Origin: Tetrapyrgos nigripes
Lineage: Eukaryota > Basidiomycota > Agaricomycetes > Agaricales > Campanellaceae
Reading direction: 5' to 3'
NCBI GenBank assembly: GCA_013368315.1
Contig: JAACJM010000045.1
Location: 248,001 to 312,000 of the forward strand
Length of the DNA: 64,000 nt
Below the pieces are notes generated by a model. The model was given only the letters and a program-made list of their open reading frames with translations, did not search any database and was not told where the DNA came from. Within the stretch, counting starts at the first letter, position 1. The number at the start of each line of letters is the position of its first letter. Positions 35,741 through 47,229 of the stretch are shown here, one piece after another. The translations under genes and the position numbers were made by a program.

Positions 35741-38700
35741 CTAATTATGATGGTTTAGCAGCAACTTCATTCCACTCTCTGTTATTTGTGATTTGCCAGC
35801 TGCTGATGACTTTGTCTTCTTTGACCCTTCATTCTTCTCCCTATCATGTACACCATGTCCCTTCCCAGCCTCTGGCACTCTCACTTCAGAGCCAAGTTTG
35901 TCTTTCTTCTTCCCCTTCTTCTCCATGTCTTTCTTTGTCTTTTCCTTATCCATCTTCAGACTCTTCACCTTCTTATTCAGGTTTCCATTCTCATCCTTCT
36001 CCTTCCTTTTTACCTTTGCTTTAACCTTCTCCTTTGACTTTCCTTTTCTGTTCTCTCTCTTGGCCTTATTTTCCTTCCTCTTCTTCCACTTGCCGTTGTC
36101 CTCTCTAGCATCTGTCTTCCTTTTCCTTGATGGGACCAGGACTTTGTCAGCTCAGCTGTCCCACATTGGATCATCATCCTGTTGACTCAGTTGCCTCTGC
36201 TTCACTTCATCCTCTACTTCCTGGGTGTGCATCTCTTTGAAATTGACAGTGCACTCCACATGTCATGATGAGGATCCATCTTCAGAAACAGGCCTGCTCC
36301 AAAGAAGGGCTGCTGGCTGAACAGAGGGCAAGTTCTATGTTCTTGGCCCATTAAAACACAATTGTCCACTTTCTTTCAGAATGCTACCCATTCCTCCAGG
36401 TTATTATGACAGAAATAGAGGATTGCATTTTCGATTTCGTCAACAACATGGTGCTGATAGGGATCACTCTCCCAATCCAGCTCCTCACATCGCCCTTTCC
36501 TCCATTGATCTATACTGGATGAGATCTATAACCCAGTCATAAATACCAGTGACCACTTATCATAAGCCATAACCTACCATGTACACCACACTTGCAACCA
36601 GTCTTAAGCTGTATCCTGAGCACTGGGAGGCCATGTGCAGGTGATGCACAAACCTTGATTAGGCCTTCATCCCCAAGTGTCTTCCAAGTTTTGGGCCAAT
36701 TCCCAAAAGGTGCCTGCAGAAGTACCAGAACTAATCAGTTTTTGGAGACTTTAGAAGGCAGTCAGGTTCTTAACCTGGCATTAGGCCCTTGAAGGAAAGG
36801 TTTGAAATGGAGCAAATATTGGCACCTCTTTTGAATATGGTCTGTGTTCGAAGTACTGCCAAGAAGATTATAGCTGTCCTTTGAAATGACAAAAGATTGA
36901 GCAGTATTGAATGCTCTGTAACCATTTTCACTAAAAGTGTCAAAGGTGTTGATTGTAGGGGTGAAAGTTGTCTTTCCATCATTTTGTATCACCATCTCCA
37001 GACTCTGCATCGCAAATGACACCTGGATCTGGGCCCAGAATTCTTCTTCATTAAATGATACTCCGTTATGGTAGTGGCCCTGCCCATAATAAGCATAAGA
37101 GACCTGGCCATTATGCTGAGCCTGTCTGTCTATGATAGATGTTTCAACACAAGAGTCCATAGCACTAGTGGAAGCTTTGCAGAGCTCTGGGAAGCAATGC
37201 CTTAAGATACCAATCCCCACTTGGCACAAGTGAGTGGTAGTGAGGTGTATCATGGTGTTCAATAGACATCTGTTGATGTCCCAGCCTTGATAACAGTATG
37301 ATTCTCTAGTTTGAAGGCAACTTCTTATTGCTGAACAGCAGGGAAGAGAGACAAAAATAAATTGCCTGAGCTCTGGAGTTGCAGTGCTATTGTTGACTGG
37401 GGGTTGCTCGAGGTATTCAATGACTATGGGACAGATAACTCCCAAGAAGAAATGCAGATACCATGCTAGCTCCACCAGCAAAAACCAGAAACACTGGTAC
37501 TGCTTTAAGCCCTTCTGCTTGGCCAACAGATAGCAAAGTATCGTCATTCTGTCAACAATTTCAAACAGTGAAAAAAGTCGCCTACAGTGTCATATGTGAG
37601 CTTGACAGCCTGCCAGGCCCAAGGGCAGACACCAATGGTGGGAAAAATAGCTTTGACCAGGGTTTCCTGATAACAGTTGACATCCTCAATCCAGGCCCAC
37701 AGCTTTTCACAATCTCGTCTTCCTCACCTTATGTAGGTCCAATTGTCAGCTGGCCTGTCTGGGTTCATTAGTGTCCACTTCAGTGTTTGAATGAACTTGT
37801 CAATATAATTCTGATTAATGGCCTGTTTGTAGATAGCATCACAGGAAGTGGGGTTGGTGCAAAGCTCTGTAGTCTTGAAAGTACTACAAAAAGTAGAGTG
37901 GAGGGAAGCTGGAACTGCCTTATCAAAACATATTCTCAGATTCTCCATCTCGGTGCATTGATGAGAGACAAAATCTGCCAGTGAGAACTGGTAACTGAGA
38001 ATTCTTGAGGGCATATAAGTGAGACTCAGACCCAAGTCATCAAAATACAATGAATGTTTTCCTTCCTCACTGTGGGAGTAGGGATTCATTGGGCCCCAGA
38101 GGGATAAAAGCACACCAAGGGGGGATCTTTTTGTGTAATTGGATTTGCAGGCAACTTCTTCCAGCATTTCTTTCAGTAGGCTAAGAACGATGTATGAGCT
38201 TGATTAGAAAGAATCAGCCTGAGAGTTGTCCAACTTACTTGCCATTGGTTTCTCCTACAGATACTACATGAAATACTTTGTGTGCTTGATGCCCTGTCAC
38301 TTCACCAGTATCTCTGTCATCATTGTCTTCTTTGCAGGAGCTCTCAGTCACATCCAGGTCACTATCCTTGTCTTTGTTATTTTCTTTGCCAGAGCTCTCA
38401 GTCACATCCAGGTTGCTATCCTCATCATTGTTTTCTTCACCAGAGCTCTCAGTTAGTGTTGTACCAGCTCAACTCTGGCTCACTCCAGCTCAGCTATTAA
38501 TGGCTTGATCATGTTATAGCTGCAGCTTGGCTTTTGAGCCATAAACAGCTCATTGACTCTGGCTTGAGCTGAATGGAGTTGACAATTGTTCATTTCAATA
38601 CAGCCATTCACATAATTTCCTATAGTTGCATTGAATAACTACTCATATTTGATTGTATTTCTAGACCTTGGGTCATTTCCTGAAAGAGATTGTATTCACA

Positions 38701-40905
38701 ATTTCAGGGTGTTTTGTATGGGAGCTCTCTATTTTAAGCTGCAAAGCGAGTCAGAGCTGAGTCACATAGAGCCAGCTCATTGTTTATTTGACTCAGCTTG
38801 ACTATACATTGGCATGGCTCCCAGCTTAGCCAGAGTCAAGTTGAGCCACTTGCAACACTACTCTCAGTCACATCCAAGTCACTATCCTCATCATCATTGT
38901 CTTCTTTGCTGGAGCTCTCAGTCACATCCAAGTCACTATCCTCAGTCCCAGTTTCTTCTTCATTGCTGTCAGTCTCAGATTCCTCACTGTCAGTCTCATC
39001 CTCCTCACTATCTTTGTCTTTGTCTTTGTCTTTGTCATCAACATCCTTCCTCACACTCACAGCGCTGGCATCCTCATCTTCCTCATCACCTTCCTCATCA
39101 CCTTCATCACCACTATCCTCATCGTCAGCGTTGCCAGTGCTAGGTAAGCTATACAATACTTCCCAACCTCCTGTGTGGTAGGCAAGCAAGGTAGTTGAGG
39201 ATATAAGCTGGCAAAACTGTGCCAAATATCCCATGACTCTGTCCACCATGCAGAAGTCGATATTGTTAGGGCAGATGGTTTTGCAGATGAGGATTTGGTC
39301 CAGTAGAGTCAGCATTCCAGTATCTGCACTCTCAGAGCTCCTGACCCATGCTACCAATATGGCATGGAGTAGTGGAGTGAGTGTATCCATTGATGGTTCA
39401 GTTGTGACTGACTGAATGGTTTTCTGGAGGGCTTCAATGGCAACAATGAGATCTTGGTTTATAGAAACTTTAAATGCTGCCTGGAAGTGTGGCAAGTCCA
39501 TATATTGCAGTAGAAAGGCGATCAAGTCTGTTGTGACCTGCTGATAATACATATATGTTTTATTGGACTTGAATTCAGCTGTCTAGTTGAGGCAAGACCT
39601 ACAACACAACAAGTCAGCTAACACTTAGATTGTATTATATTGACTACTCACAGCTCCTTCAGCAATTTCAAGAACTCCATGTCTTCTCTATCTTCGCACC
39701 TGCATCTTGGAGGTATATCCTGAAGAAGCTGTGACACAAGACCAGGGCTTGCTCTTGCTTCCACTCATGACTGCCTTCCAGATATTTGGAAGCAGACCTC
39801 TTAGAAGGAGGGGCAATCAACTCAAGGAGCAAATCCAGATCCAGTCCATCTTTAGTGTCTTGTTCCTCATCGGAAAGTACTTGACAGTACCACAACATCA
39901 CAAGGAAGTTCCACCAATGTAAAGGGAACCATGAAGGCTGAACCAGCTGTTTTTGCTTTGGAGGTGACGTGCAGGTTTTGGACTTGTCTGAGAAGGGATC
40001 ATAGTCCTCAACAAAGGCAGCATGTAGACATCTTTTATGCTGTGCTAGGCTCAATAATTGAGTGTATTGAGTGGTGCCTTCTTCATAGCCAGTATTCCAT
40101 ATTTTCTGTTCTTCCTGACTCTTTTTACATTGCTTCCAATCTCCTTTTCTCATATGGTTGTTAAATAGTTTGCCAACCATGAACCAGTTTTGACAGCTAA
40201 ACAGACACTGAGCACACTTTTGGGGCTTGTGAAGATAGGGAATCTTTTGGGTAAGTTATACACTAGCTGCATGACCAATGATATCCTCAAAGGAGTTGAG
40301 GAGATCTGGGAAGGTAGATATGATATGCTGGTAAAGCCTGTCCACAAGTATATGGCACTGCTGTTGTCTTTGGGTATTCTTCCAGTACAGGAGGCATGAC
40401 AGCACATCAGAAGCCAGAAACTTCTTCAGCTCTGTTCAGCCCAGGACCCTTGACATGCTGGTGTCAACAAGTGCCTTGAGAATAGGGACCCTAACACTGC
40501 ACACGATGCATTGCAATGAATGTCTAGATCACCTTTGAGGTGGTGGGAGCATGAGAACTTTCTGCCAGGATACTCGTAGGTATGCATATTTTGATCGGGA
40601 GTGAGCTTGTATTCTTTGTCCAAGGGAGAAAGGGCAACACACCAGTCATTGTTGGGGCCTTGTCTAGGAGGGTACTTCATGGGAGTGACAATTAGTCCTG
40701 TATAGTGACAGTGTAGAATGGTGGGCACAATTCCATGGGCTTCATTGGCCTCGCTGTCTGCAGGTTCATACTCAGAACCATCAGACTGTTCATCTGCAGA
40801 TTGCAGATACTCATACCCATCATCTCCTCCATCAACATCTGCAGCTCCATTGATGTCCACAGCTCCATCAACATCTCTATTGTCATCGCTCTCTTCAGCA
40901 TTGTT
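35741..40905 (-). pseudogene. Large degenerate multi-ORF region of unknown family, probably element-encoded
   Basis: Consecutive minus-strand open stretches look like exons of one or two large proteins. The first (40860-40426) has an acidic start with DDGYEYLQSADEQSDGSEYE and a Cys/His-containing part (FSCSHHLKGDLDIHCNASC). The next are 40407-40150, 40180-39668 and 39552-38836, which ends in a long Asp/Glu/Ser repeat with DVDDKDKDKDKDSEEDETDS. Then come 38167-37724 and 37547-36762, the latter with an aliphatic segment and a Cys-rich part. The tail at 36185-35741 is Lys-rich. Frames are broken between and within these pieces. I do not recognise the family. The acidic and basic low-complexity tails resemble those of DNA-binding transposon accessory proteins, but that is a guess. 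Confidence 0.35.
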
Positions 40906-40964
40906 TCAGGGCGGCATACTTGAAGATATAGGTGGGAGACATGGATTGGTACAACAGTGCTTGT

Positions 40965-41555
40965 CAGTGATACGCTGTACAAAATCGCCATATACACACT
41001 TAGATTTTGGTCCATAATATCAGTTTTTGACATTATTCAAGGGAATAAGAGGACTAGGGTGAGCCCTGAACTGCTAGTTAAGACCTAGCAGGACTAGAAA
41101 ACAACAGTACAATAATATTAAGTACTTATGAATGGAGAAACAACTCATTCTAAGTACTATGATAGATATGTACAAGTTTGGAGTTATAATAGCAGACCCA
41201 CCAAATGATAAAGATAGTCTATAAAGGCTTTCGAATCCTATTATAATGACTAGTACTGCTAGCATAATCCAAAGGGACAGTGAAGTGCGAGGTAGCCCCT
41301 ATTCACAGGCATAGGAACGTGTAAGCAGCACAATCCTTGGCCAAAAGGTCGATCTGAGAAGACAGCACTAAGATCAGACATGCAGACAAGCACACTAGGT
41401 CTAGATCTATGTATCAGTAAATCCCGTAGTGCTAAGACAGCTTTGAGGGAATCTTAAGTATCTGTAAAAGGTGCATGTGGACAAAAGTAGGACAAAGTAT
41501 ATATATACGGGATCCCAGAGAGTTCAGCTATCCATCAGTACAGAGGGGATAGTGA
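40965..41555 (+). repeat. About 0.6-kb direct repeat, copy 1
   Basis: Runs from a GCTGTACAAAAT block through AACTGCTAGTTAA, TAAGTACTTATGAAT and GCCCCTATTCA to AGGACAAAGTATATAT. A diverged second copy in the same direction starts near 42780. By eye roughly 70 percent of bases agree. The pair could be LTR-like ends around a 1.2-kb interior, or a segmental duplication. Confidence 0.6.
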
Positions 41556-42779
41556 ACAGACGTCTCTACACAGAGATATAAGGGACAGAAGTGCTAAGTC
41601 GCAGTACATCTGAACGATCGGAATACAACCCAAACAGGTAACATTATTTCTGGATAAGGATAAATCTGTCAGTAATCATCTAGCTAGGCGTTGAAAGCAT
41701 TGAAGGAGGAATAAGTATGCAAATGGGACTGCAGAAGAGCTAGACTCACATGTAGGACTCAGTAGTAGACTGTTGGCAATACCTAGAACATAAATAAAGC
41801 AAGATCGGAGAAAAGGGAAAGGAAAACTGAATGGAATAAAGAAACTATGAGAAAACCCTACACCCCTAGCATAAGGACATGTATGAGGGACCTAGCAGTC
41901 ATAAGTGGAGCGTTCTGAGTCATAAATGCGATGCTCACTAACCAGGACGGCACATGAAAACACCAGATGGCTTACAAAGAGGACTGAAGAAAGTTCCTAT
42001 GAATATTTAGATAATATTGAACAGTTTCTGTATAACCTAATAAGCAAGTCTTTACTTATGAGGAAATAGGTAGAACTTGCTAGCAGACTTTTCGATTTGT
42101 TTTATATTTTCTCTATGTACCTTTTAGCGGACCTTGAAAGGAAATAGGTAACTGTATAGTTGTAGCTGCGAGTAGTATAAAAGGACCAGATATTACGAGT
42201 AGCTACCCAAGCCATGTACTGTAGAGTATCAGATCTCACTAGCAATAGTAGAGGACGTGAAACACGGACTAAAGCTTCTAAACAAACTTAACTGCACTCT
42301 CTACAAGTATAAACATTGCGTTGGAGATAATAGAGTTTTAAATTGAACATTTTGTGGTTATAACTGTGATCTTTGTGTTGACCTTTTGGTCTATTAAGTG
42401 TTTGATTTTAAGGCAACTGTGGCCTACAAGTGTTTGATTTGGGACTCATTGATCTCCTTGGTGTTAAACTTGTGTTTATTGTGTCATGCACTAAGCGCTA
42501 ACTTCATTGAAAAATCCCAATCAAAAGTACTTATAGTACAAGTAAACTGGGAGCTTGAGTACTCTGACTACTCAGAACACTCGTCTCATTTACATTTGTA
42601 TACGGTTTTGTGTTTGGGTGTAGTTCCTAGCACTTAATTACAAAAACCACCTATTATCGGGATATGTAGTTTGGTCTAATGCAGGAGGATGGGGCTTCAA
42701 TTGAGTCAACTTAAGGGCATTCCAGTAGGACCATTTGGAATGGGAATCCAATCTGCAAGGGCATGGCAGAACACCATCC
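41556..42779. other. Interior between the two direct repeats, no supported gene
   Basis: AT-rich, with no recognised protein. A short open frame at 42398-42637 has no family pattern. Confidence 0.4.
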
Positions 42780-43395
42780 TTTCAGCTGATATGCTGTACA
42801 AAATTCATGTATAGAAACACTATTTGGCAGTTAGAAAGCTGGTTCACCACTTCAATTGGGATATAAAGGACCAGAGTGAGTCCCAAACTGCTAGTTAAAG
42901 CACTAGTAGACTAAGTGTACGCACCAGTACAATAAAGCTAAGTACTTATGAATAAGATATGCTTATTCTAAGTTCTATGGTTGATGTGTACAGTGCTTCA
43001 GCTGTAGTAGCAGATCCACTCCATATACTATACAAAGATCTATAAAGACTTTGTAACAAATTCCTACTATAATGTGCTTAGTACCACCAGTGCGACTCAA
43101 GGGAAAGTGAAGCCCCTATTCATGGGCAAGGAACGTGTTGGCTATACAACCCAGATTCTAGCGCTAAAAAATCACTGGTTGAGAATTGCACCATAATCAG
43201 AGAAATCAGAGGAAAACCCTAGTAACCAACTATGTCTGAACTAGCGGTATAGTAATTGATACCTCACTTATAAGCAAAACAGAAGGAATAGTCTTTTGAA
43301 AGACAGCAAGGATAGATAAGTAGGACAAAGTATATATGTAAAAGTTCCTGGAAAGCTCAGCTTTCATATGGTACTAAAGGGATGGACTAGCAGTG
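42780..43395 (+). repeat. About 0.6-kb direct repeat, copy 2
   Basis: Diverged copy of 40965-41555 with the same block order: GCTGTACAAAAT, AACTGCTAGTTAA, TAAGTACTTATGAAT, CCCCTATTCATGGGCA, AGGACAAAGTATATAT. Confidence 0.6.
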
Positions 43396-43449
43396 AAGGA
43401 ATGAAACCCATACTCATTGTCATGGAAAGTGATGGTCCACCTATTTTTT

Positions 43450-43885
43450 GATGATATCTCTACAGTGGCTGCATTTTTTGGCTTCAATCAAGTTGTAGTA
43501 TTGTTTATTAGTAAAATAGAAAGCATTTGACACCAAATTTGAGATGCCCCAGTGAAGGGGTACATTGAGAAAGGGGCATTTTGGAAAACCCCATTTTGCT
43601 ACATCACCACATGATTTTTTTTCGAAAATTCTGACTACACCAAGAGAAAGAGCAGCATTAAAAATGGGGGTTGGAACTCACTCCCCAGCAGTCATAATAA
43701 AACTGAGCGAGATATTTAAAAAAGAGTAGCAAAATGGGGTTTTGCAAAATTCCCGTCTACAGAAGAACCATTTGCCTGGGGTATCAAAACTTGGGTGTCA
43801 AAAGCTTTCTATTTTACTACTGAATCTGTCTACAACTTGTTTGAAGCCAAACGACACAGCCGTTATAGAGATACAGTGGTAGAGA
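43450..43885. mobile_element. Fold-back element with about 160-bp inverted arms
   Basis: The left arm (about 43455-43615: GATATCTCTACAGTGGCTG..., TTGGCTTCAA, AGTAAAATAGAAAGC, CCCCATTTTGCTAC) is repeated in inverse orientation at about 43728-43880. About 110 bp lie between them. There is no coding capacity. The arms are clearly diverged, so the insertion is old. Confidence 0.65.
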
Positions 43886-43958
43886 TGCAGTAGTTCATTA
43901 CCACCAGTACGTGATCTAAGGAATGAGTCATAATGAGAAAGCCCCAAAAGGGTAAAGA

Positions 43959-44139
43959 TTTCTTCAGGTTGCATCCACACACACTTGTTTATTTGTATTT
44001 GTTATCCAATTCAAATCTCACGTGGAATGACAACAGCTGGATCTGGCCTGGAGTCTTCTCACAAATTTCCATTGATGGCTACCTTTTATAGGCATAAATG
44101 CAAACACAAACATGTGTGTGTGGATGCAACCTGAAGAAA
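43959..44139. mobile_element. 181-bp MITE with TTTCTTCAGGTTGCATCCAC ends
   Basis: The left end TTTCTTCAGGTTGCATCCAC is repeated in inverse orientation at the right (GTGGATGCAACCTGAAGAAA). The interior holds a GGATCTGGCC and GGTAGCCATCAA block shared with 34518-34665. It lies at the edge of the monooxygenase pseudogene, probably inserted into it. Confidence 0.75.
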
Positions 44140-44149
44140 ATTATGCAAA

Positions 44150-46625
44150 GCCCTGTATGAAAAATGCGGCCATTTGAGCTCACAATAAGACTTGTCCTAT
44201 AAATAGGACTTGTAATCTTGTTTGACACCCTCTGCTGCAGGCTCACAGGCAACGCCAAATTCAGCGTCCTCCACCTGGAACACAACAGGATGCCTGACTC
44301 CTGTGCAACTTCCTGAATAATCTGCACCCCACTAGTCTAGGCCTAGTCCTGATAACCCCAACACTCTTCCTTTTCTAAGTAACCTCATTCATCAGCAAAT
44401 GCACAGTGATGTGGTTTGCAACACATAAACCTTGGACCCATCGCCCATACATATCAAAACCACATTTTCACTTGTCTCCCATCCTCTGTAACATTCATCC
44501 ATTTTCACTCATGTTCATTCCACGTCGCCTCTTTCACCCTCAACTCAAAAGAATAAATCCTTCCTTAGAGCAAGCTTCTGATTGATCCATGATCCACATA
44601 TGCTAAGTAGGTTTGAAGTTCCTTACAGTCAGGTACTTTTCCATGTCAATGTACATCAGGAAAAGCCTCATATACATCTTCATGCAATATATGTATAACT
44701 GTGTGTTTTGTGCATAAAAATGCAAAATTTTACATAACTTATACTCTGTTTTGCATAAAGTTTGAGATGAGTTGAATAATTACACATTCTGTGCAACTTT
44801 ATGCATCCTAGTGCATAATGTATGTTCAAAGTTGGATAGAAATGCATACCACTGCAATACCTACATTCTACCCTCATGGTGCAATTAACTCCCAACAGTG
44901 ACACAGACCCTCAGACTCACACTGATGACAAAGAGAAAGAATATAGCCACTATGCTTGTCGAGAATGACTCCAATCATACCAATCTGTGTACTTACAAGC
45001 CTCTGAGCCTCAAGACAGATGGTAGTGACAAGCCCACTATGTTCAAGGCCAGATATGAAGAAAAGACAAGAACAGCTCATTAAATAGATGGAAAAGTTGA
45101 GGGACTGATGTGAAATACTAGCCAGTTACCCAGAACAGAAGTTAACTTGATTCAAATATCTCAGCAGTTGCTTTGGCATAAAATACATAGAGGGTTCAGC
45201 ACAAGATATTAGGTACAACAGTGAGCCCAAATGCAATCAGGATTCAAGGAGAATTGACGCTTGATTGACAGCAGAAGCATAGGGAAGCACTTATCATTTG
45301 GCAGAGCCAGACTTCCAGATTCAAACTCCAATGGAAGAACTGTACAGTTGGTCAAATTTGATGTCAACAAACAGTCACCTGACCCATGTTGACTTCGTTC
45401 CTTTTCAACTTCGAACTTCAACAAGTCCTGACTCCTGCCTTCATCAACTCAAGGTAGTAGTGTTCCTGTGCATTCTCTTACCCCTTACATTTCTCTAAAG
45501 TCGCCTTCACTGCCTTCAATCTGCAAGAGCAACTACTGTTTGGGATTTTGTGCACATGTACATCTCAACATATCACCTTTCTTAAACATGTACTCATTAT
45601 AAGTCACCTCTTTGTATGTCTGGTTGGTGGGCCACTAATAGTATGTCTTCTGCACCCATATTTCACACTGTAAAATGCTCATAACCTCTCCACATCTCTG
45701 CCATTACTTTAGGTACAACGTTTGCAGGACTGCCTGTGTCAATTGTCACTCACCCAGTACCCTTGGTTGTTCTGCGCTCTGCGTGGTTCGTCTTCTTTTT
45801 CTTTTTTGCGCCTCTTCCATTGTCTAATATTTCTGTCACCTGGTCTTTGGTCCATGTTGAGCTGTACCCATTGGTCACCAGCATTTAGCATACTGCAAGT
45901 GTTCAGGTATGTTTTTTATGGTTTTGTGTGGATGCTGACTGACCCCTTCCTGACCCCTCGCCTTTAGGTCTTACTGCATGGCTCATTGACGTATGGTGAG
46001 GTATGTGCGCGGCACTCCTTATCCTTCCTTCCTCACACTGATAATTCTTATGTACAGGCTTTCGTTGGATTGTGTCCAGGTTGTTTCAAGACCATTGTCC
46101 ATTTGTATGATACTGCTTGTAGATAGCATAGTTCATTACAGTTGTACTTCTAGTAGTTGCCAATATACTTCTTTTTATCTGTTCATCTTCATTGTGTCAA
46201 ATGTGATGACCAGGCAGATATCTGAGTGTGCATATTGTCAAGTAGAGGAGTATAACCTATGCATTCTCTTGCACAAGATGTGCATAATTGTGCATAAGTT
46301 TTGCAAATCAAGAAAGGACTTGCATAAGAAGCATAATATGTGTAATCTTGCAATTTCATGCATTCTCATGCGTTTATTGCATGAAAATGTATATGAGGCT
46401 TTTCCTGATGTAAGTCTTGGTAGAATTCAGGAATGGACAGTTGTAATACAGTGATTTCACTGTCGATACAAGCTTTGGGATATGTCCCAATCCAGTTCCA
46501 GGTTCCACCGAGATTGGAGCTGGCTTTGAAAAATTTTAACTGTAGAGCCAAGTTAGTTCGCCGTTTCATTGCAGGTCGAGACTGTCTGACTCTGGTCCAC
46601 CCCATCCAGTTCTGAAACAATTCTG
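44150..46625 (-). pseudogene. Flavin-containing (Baeyer-Villiger-type) monooxygenase pseudogene, split by a transposon
   Basis: Reading the minus strand, 46625-46411 encodes KASSNLGGTWNWIGTYPKA and CIDSEITVLQLSIPEFYQDL, the GGTW...YP...DSE pattern of flavin-binding monooxygenases. After removal of the element at 44654-46410, the frame continues directly with VPDCKELQTYLAYVDH, later VKEATWNEHE and KWMNVTEDGRQVKMWF. It ends in GVQIIQEVAQESG and WRTLNLALPVSLQQR, the second dinucleotide-binding region. Several stops (TGA after QDLH, TAA after RSLL, others) and the insertion kill it. The N-terminal FAD motif is not found upstream. When intact it would have inserted oxygen into a ketone or heteroatom using NADPH and FAD. 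It may once have belonged to the neighbouring cluster. Confidence 0.75.
44654..46410. mobile_element. 1.76-kb TA-flanked element with CATCAGGAAAAGCCTCATA ends
   Basis: The left end CATCAGGAAAAGCCTCATA and the mirrored right end TATGAGGCTTTTCCTGATG extend to a match of about 33 bp, and both subterminal regions are full of TGCATAA/TTATGCA units. TA lies on both sides (44652-44653, 46411-46412); removing the element plus one TA restores the reading of the monooxygenase pseudogene. No transposase is recognised inside. The TA target suggests Tc1/mariner-like mobilisation. Confidence 0.8.
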
Positions 46626-46832
46626 AAACAATTCCTCTATAGCTCTCCCTTCTTCATCCATCTCATTCCTCGTCAATCCCAGATTCAACTTGAAGATCAA
46701 AAATTTACCCGATGTGAGTAATTTGTAACACTCATCAACAAGACATGTACATGGCATGTAGATCACCATAGGTGAATGCGAAAACTGGAAATGTCTATAA
46801 CATTTCTGATGATGATGCACTTGCAGGGTACA

Positions 46833-47225
46833 TGTAAGGGCGACTCCTGGCACGTGAGGCACTCACTCAACAACTGCAGGAGGAGATCCAAAGATATATA
46901 AATCAGAACTAGAAGATACAAGGCTGACATACTACACACCTGCAGGAGGAGATCCAAAGAGAAAAACTCAAGGATACTTGCCTGCAGGGAAGGGGTATAT
47001 ATACTCGTATGAAGGCCTGAGAAAAGATCTGCAAAACTGTACAGTTGAAACGAAGTAATAGAAAGGTGGAATGATGAAAGATCAAAATGATGAACAATGA
47101 ATGATGGATGATGAAACAATGAAACTGGGGTAAACAAGTCAATGAAAGTCAATGAAGTCCAGATAAGACGAGAACAAACAAGTCCTAAAGGAGAAGGGAA
47201 GGAAAAAGGAAACTGTCCCCTTACA
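46833..47225 (-). repeat. LTR (3' LTR of the chromovirus)
   Basis: 393 bp, TG...CA ends. It contains an internal duplication of CTGCAGGAGGAGATCCAAAG. It differs from the other LTR by three substitutions and one single-base indel; two of the substitutions look like CpG to TpG/CpA changes. Confidence 0.95.
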
Positions 47226-47229
47226 TCAC

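Noticed and set aside
35793..36185. Long plus-strand open frame rich in Phe, Leu and Ser suggesting a membrane protein
   Set aside because: It is the reverse complement of a Lys/Glu-rich coding stretch on the minus strand; the hydrophobicity is an artefact.
38798..39181. Plus-strand Ser/Leu-rich open frame
   Set aside because: Mirror image of the minus-strand Asp/Glu/Lys repeat of the unknown protein.
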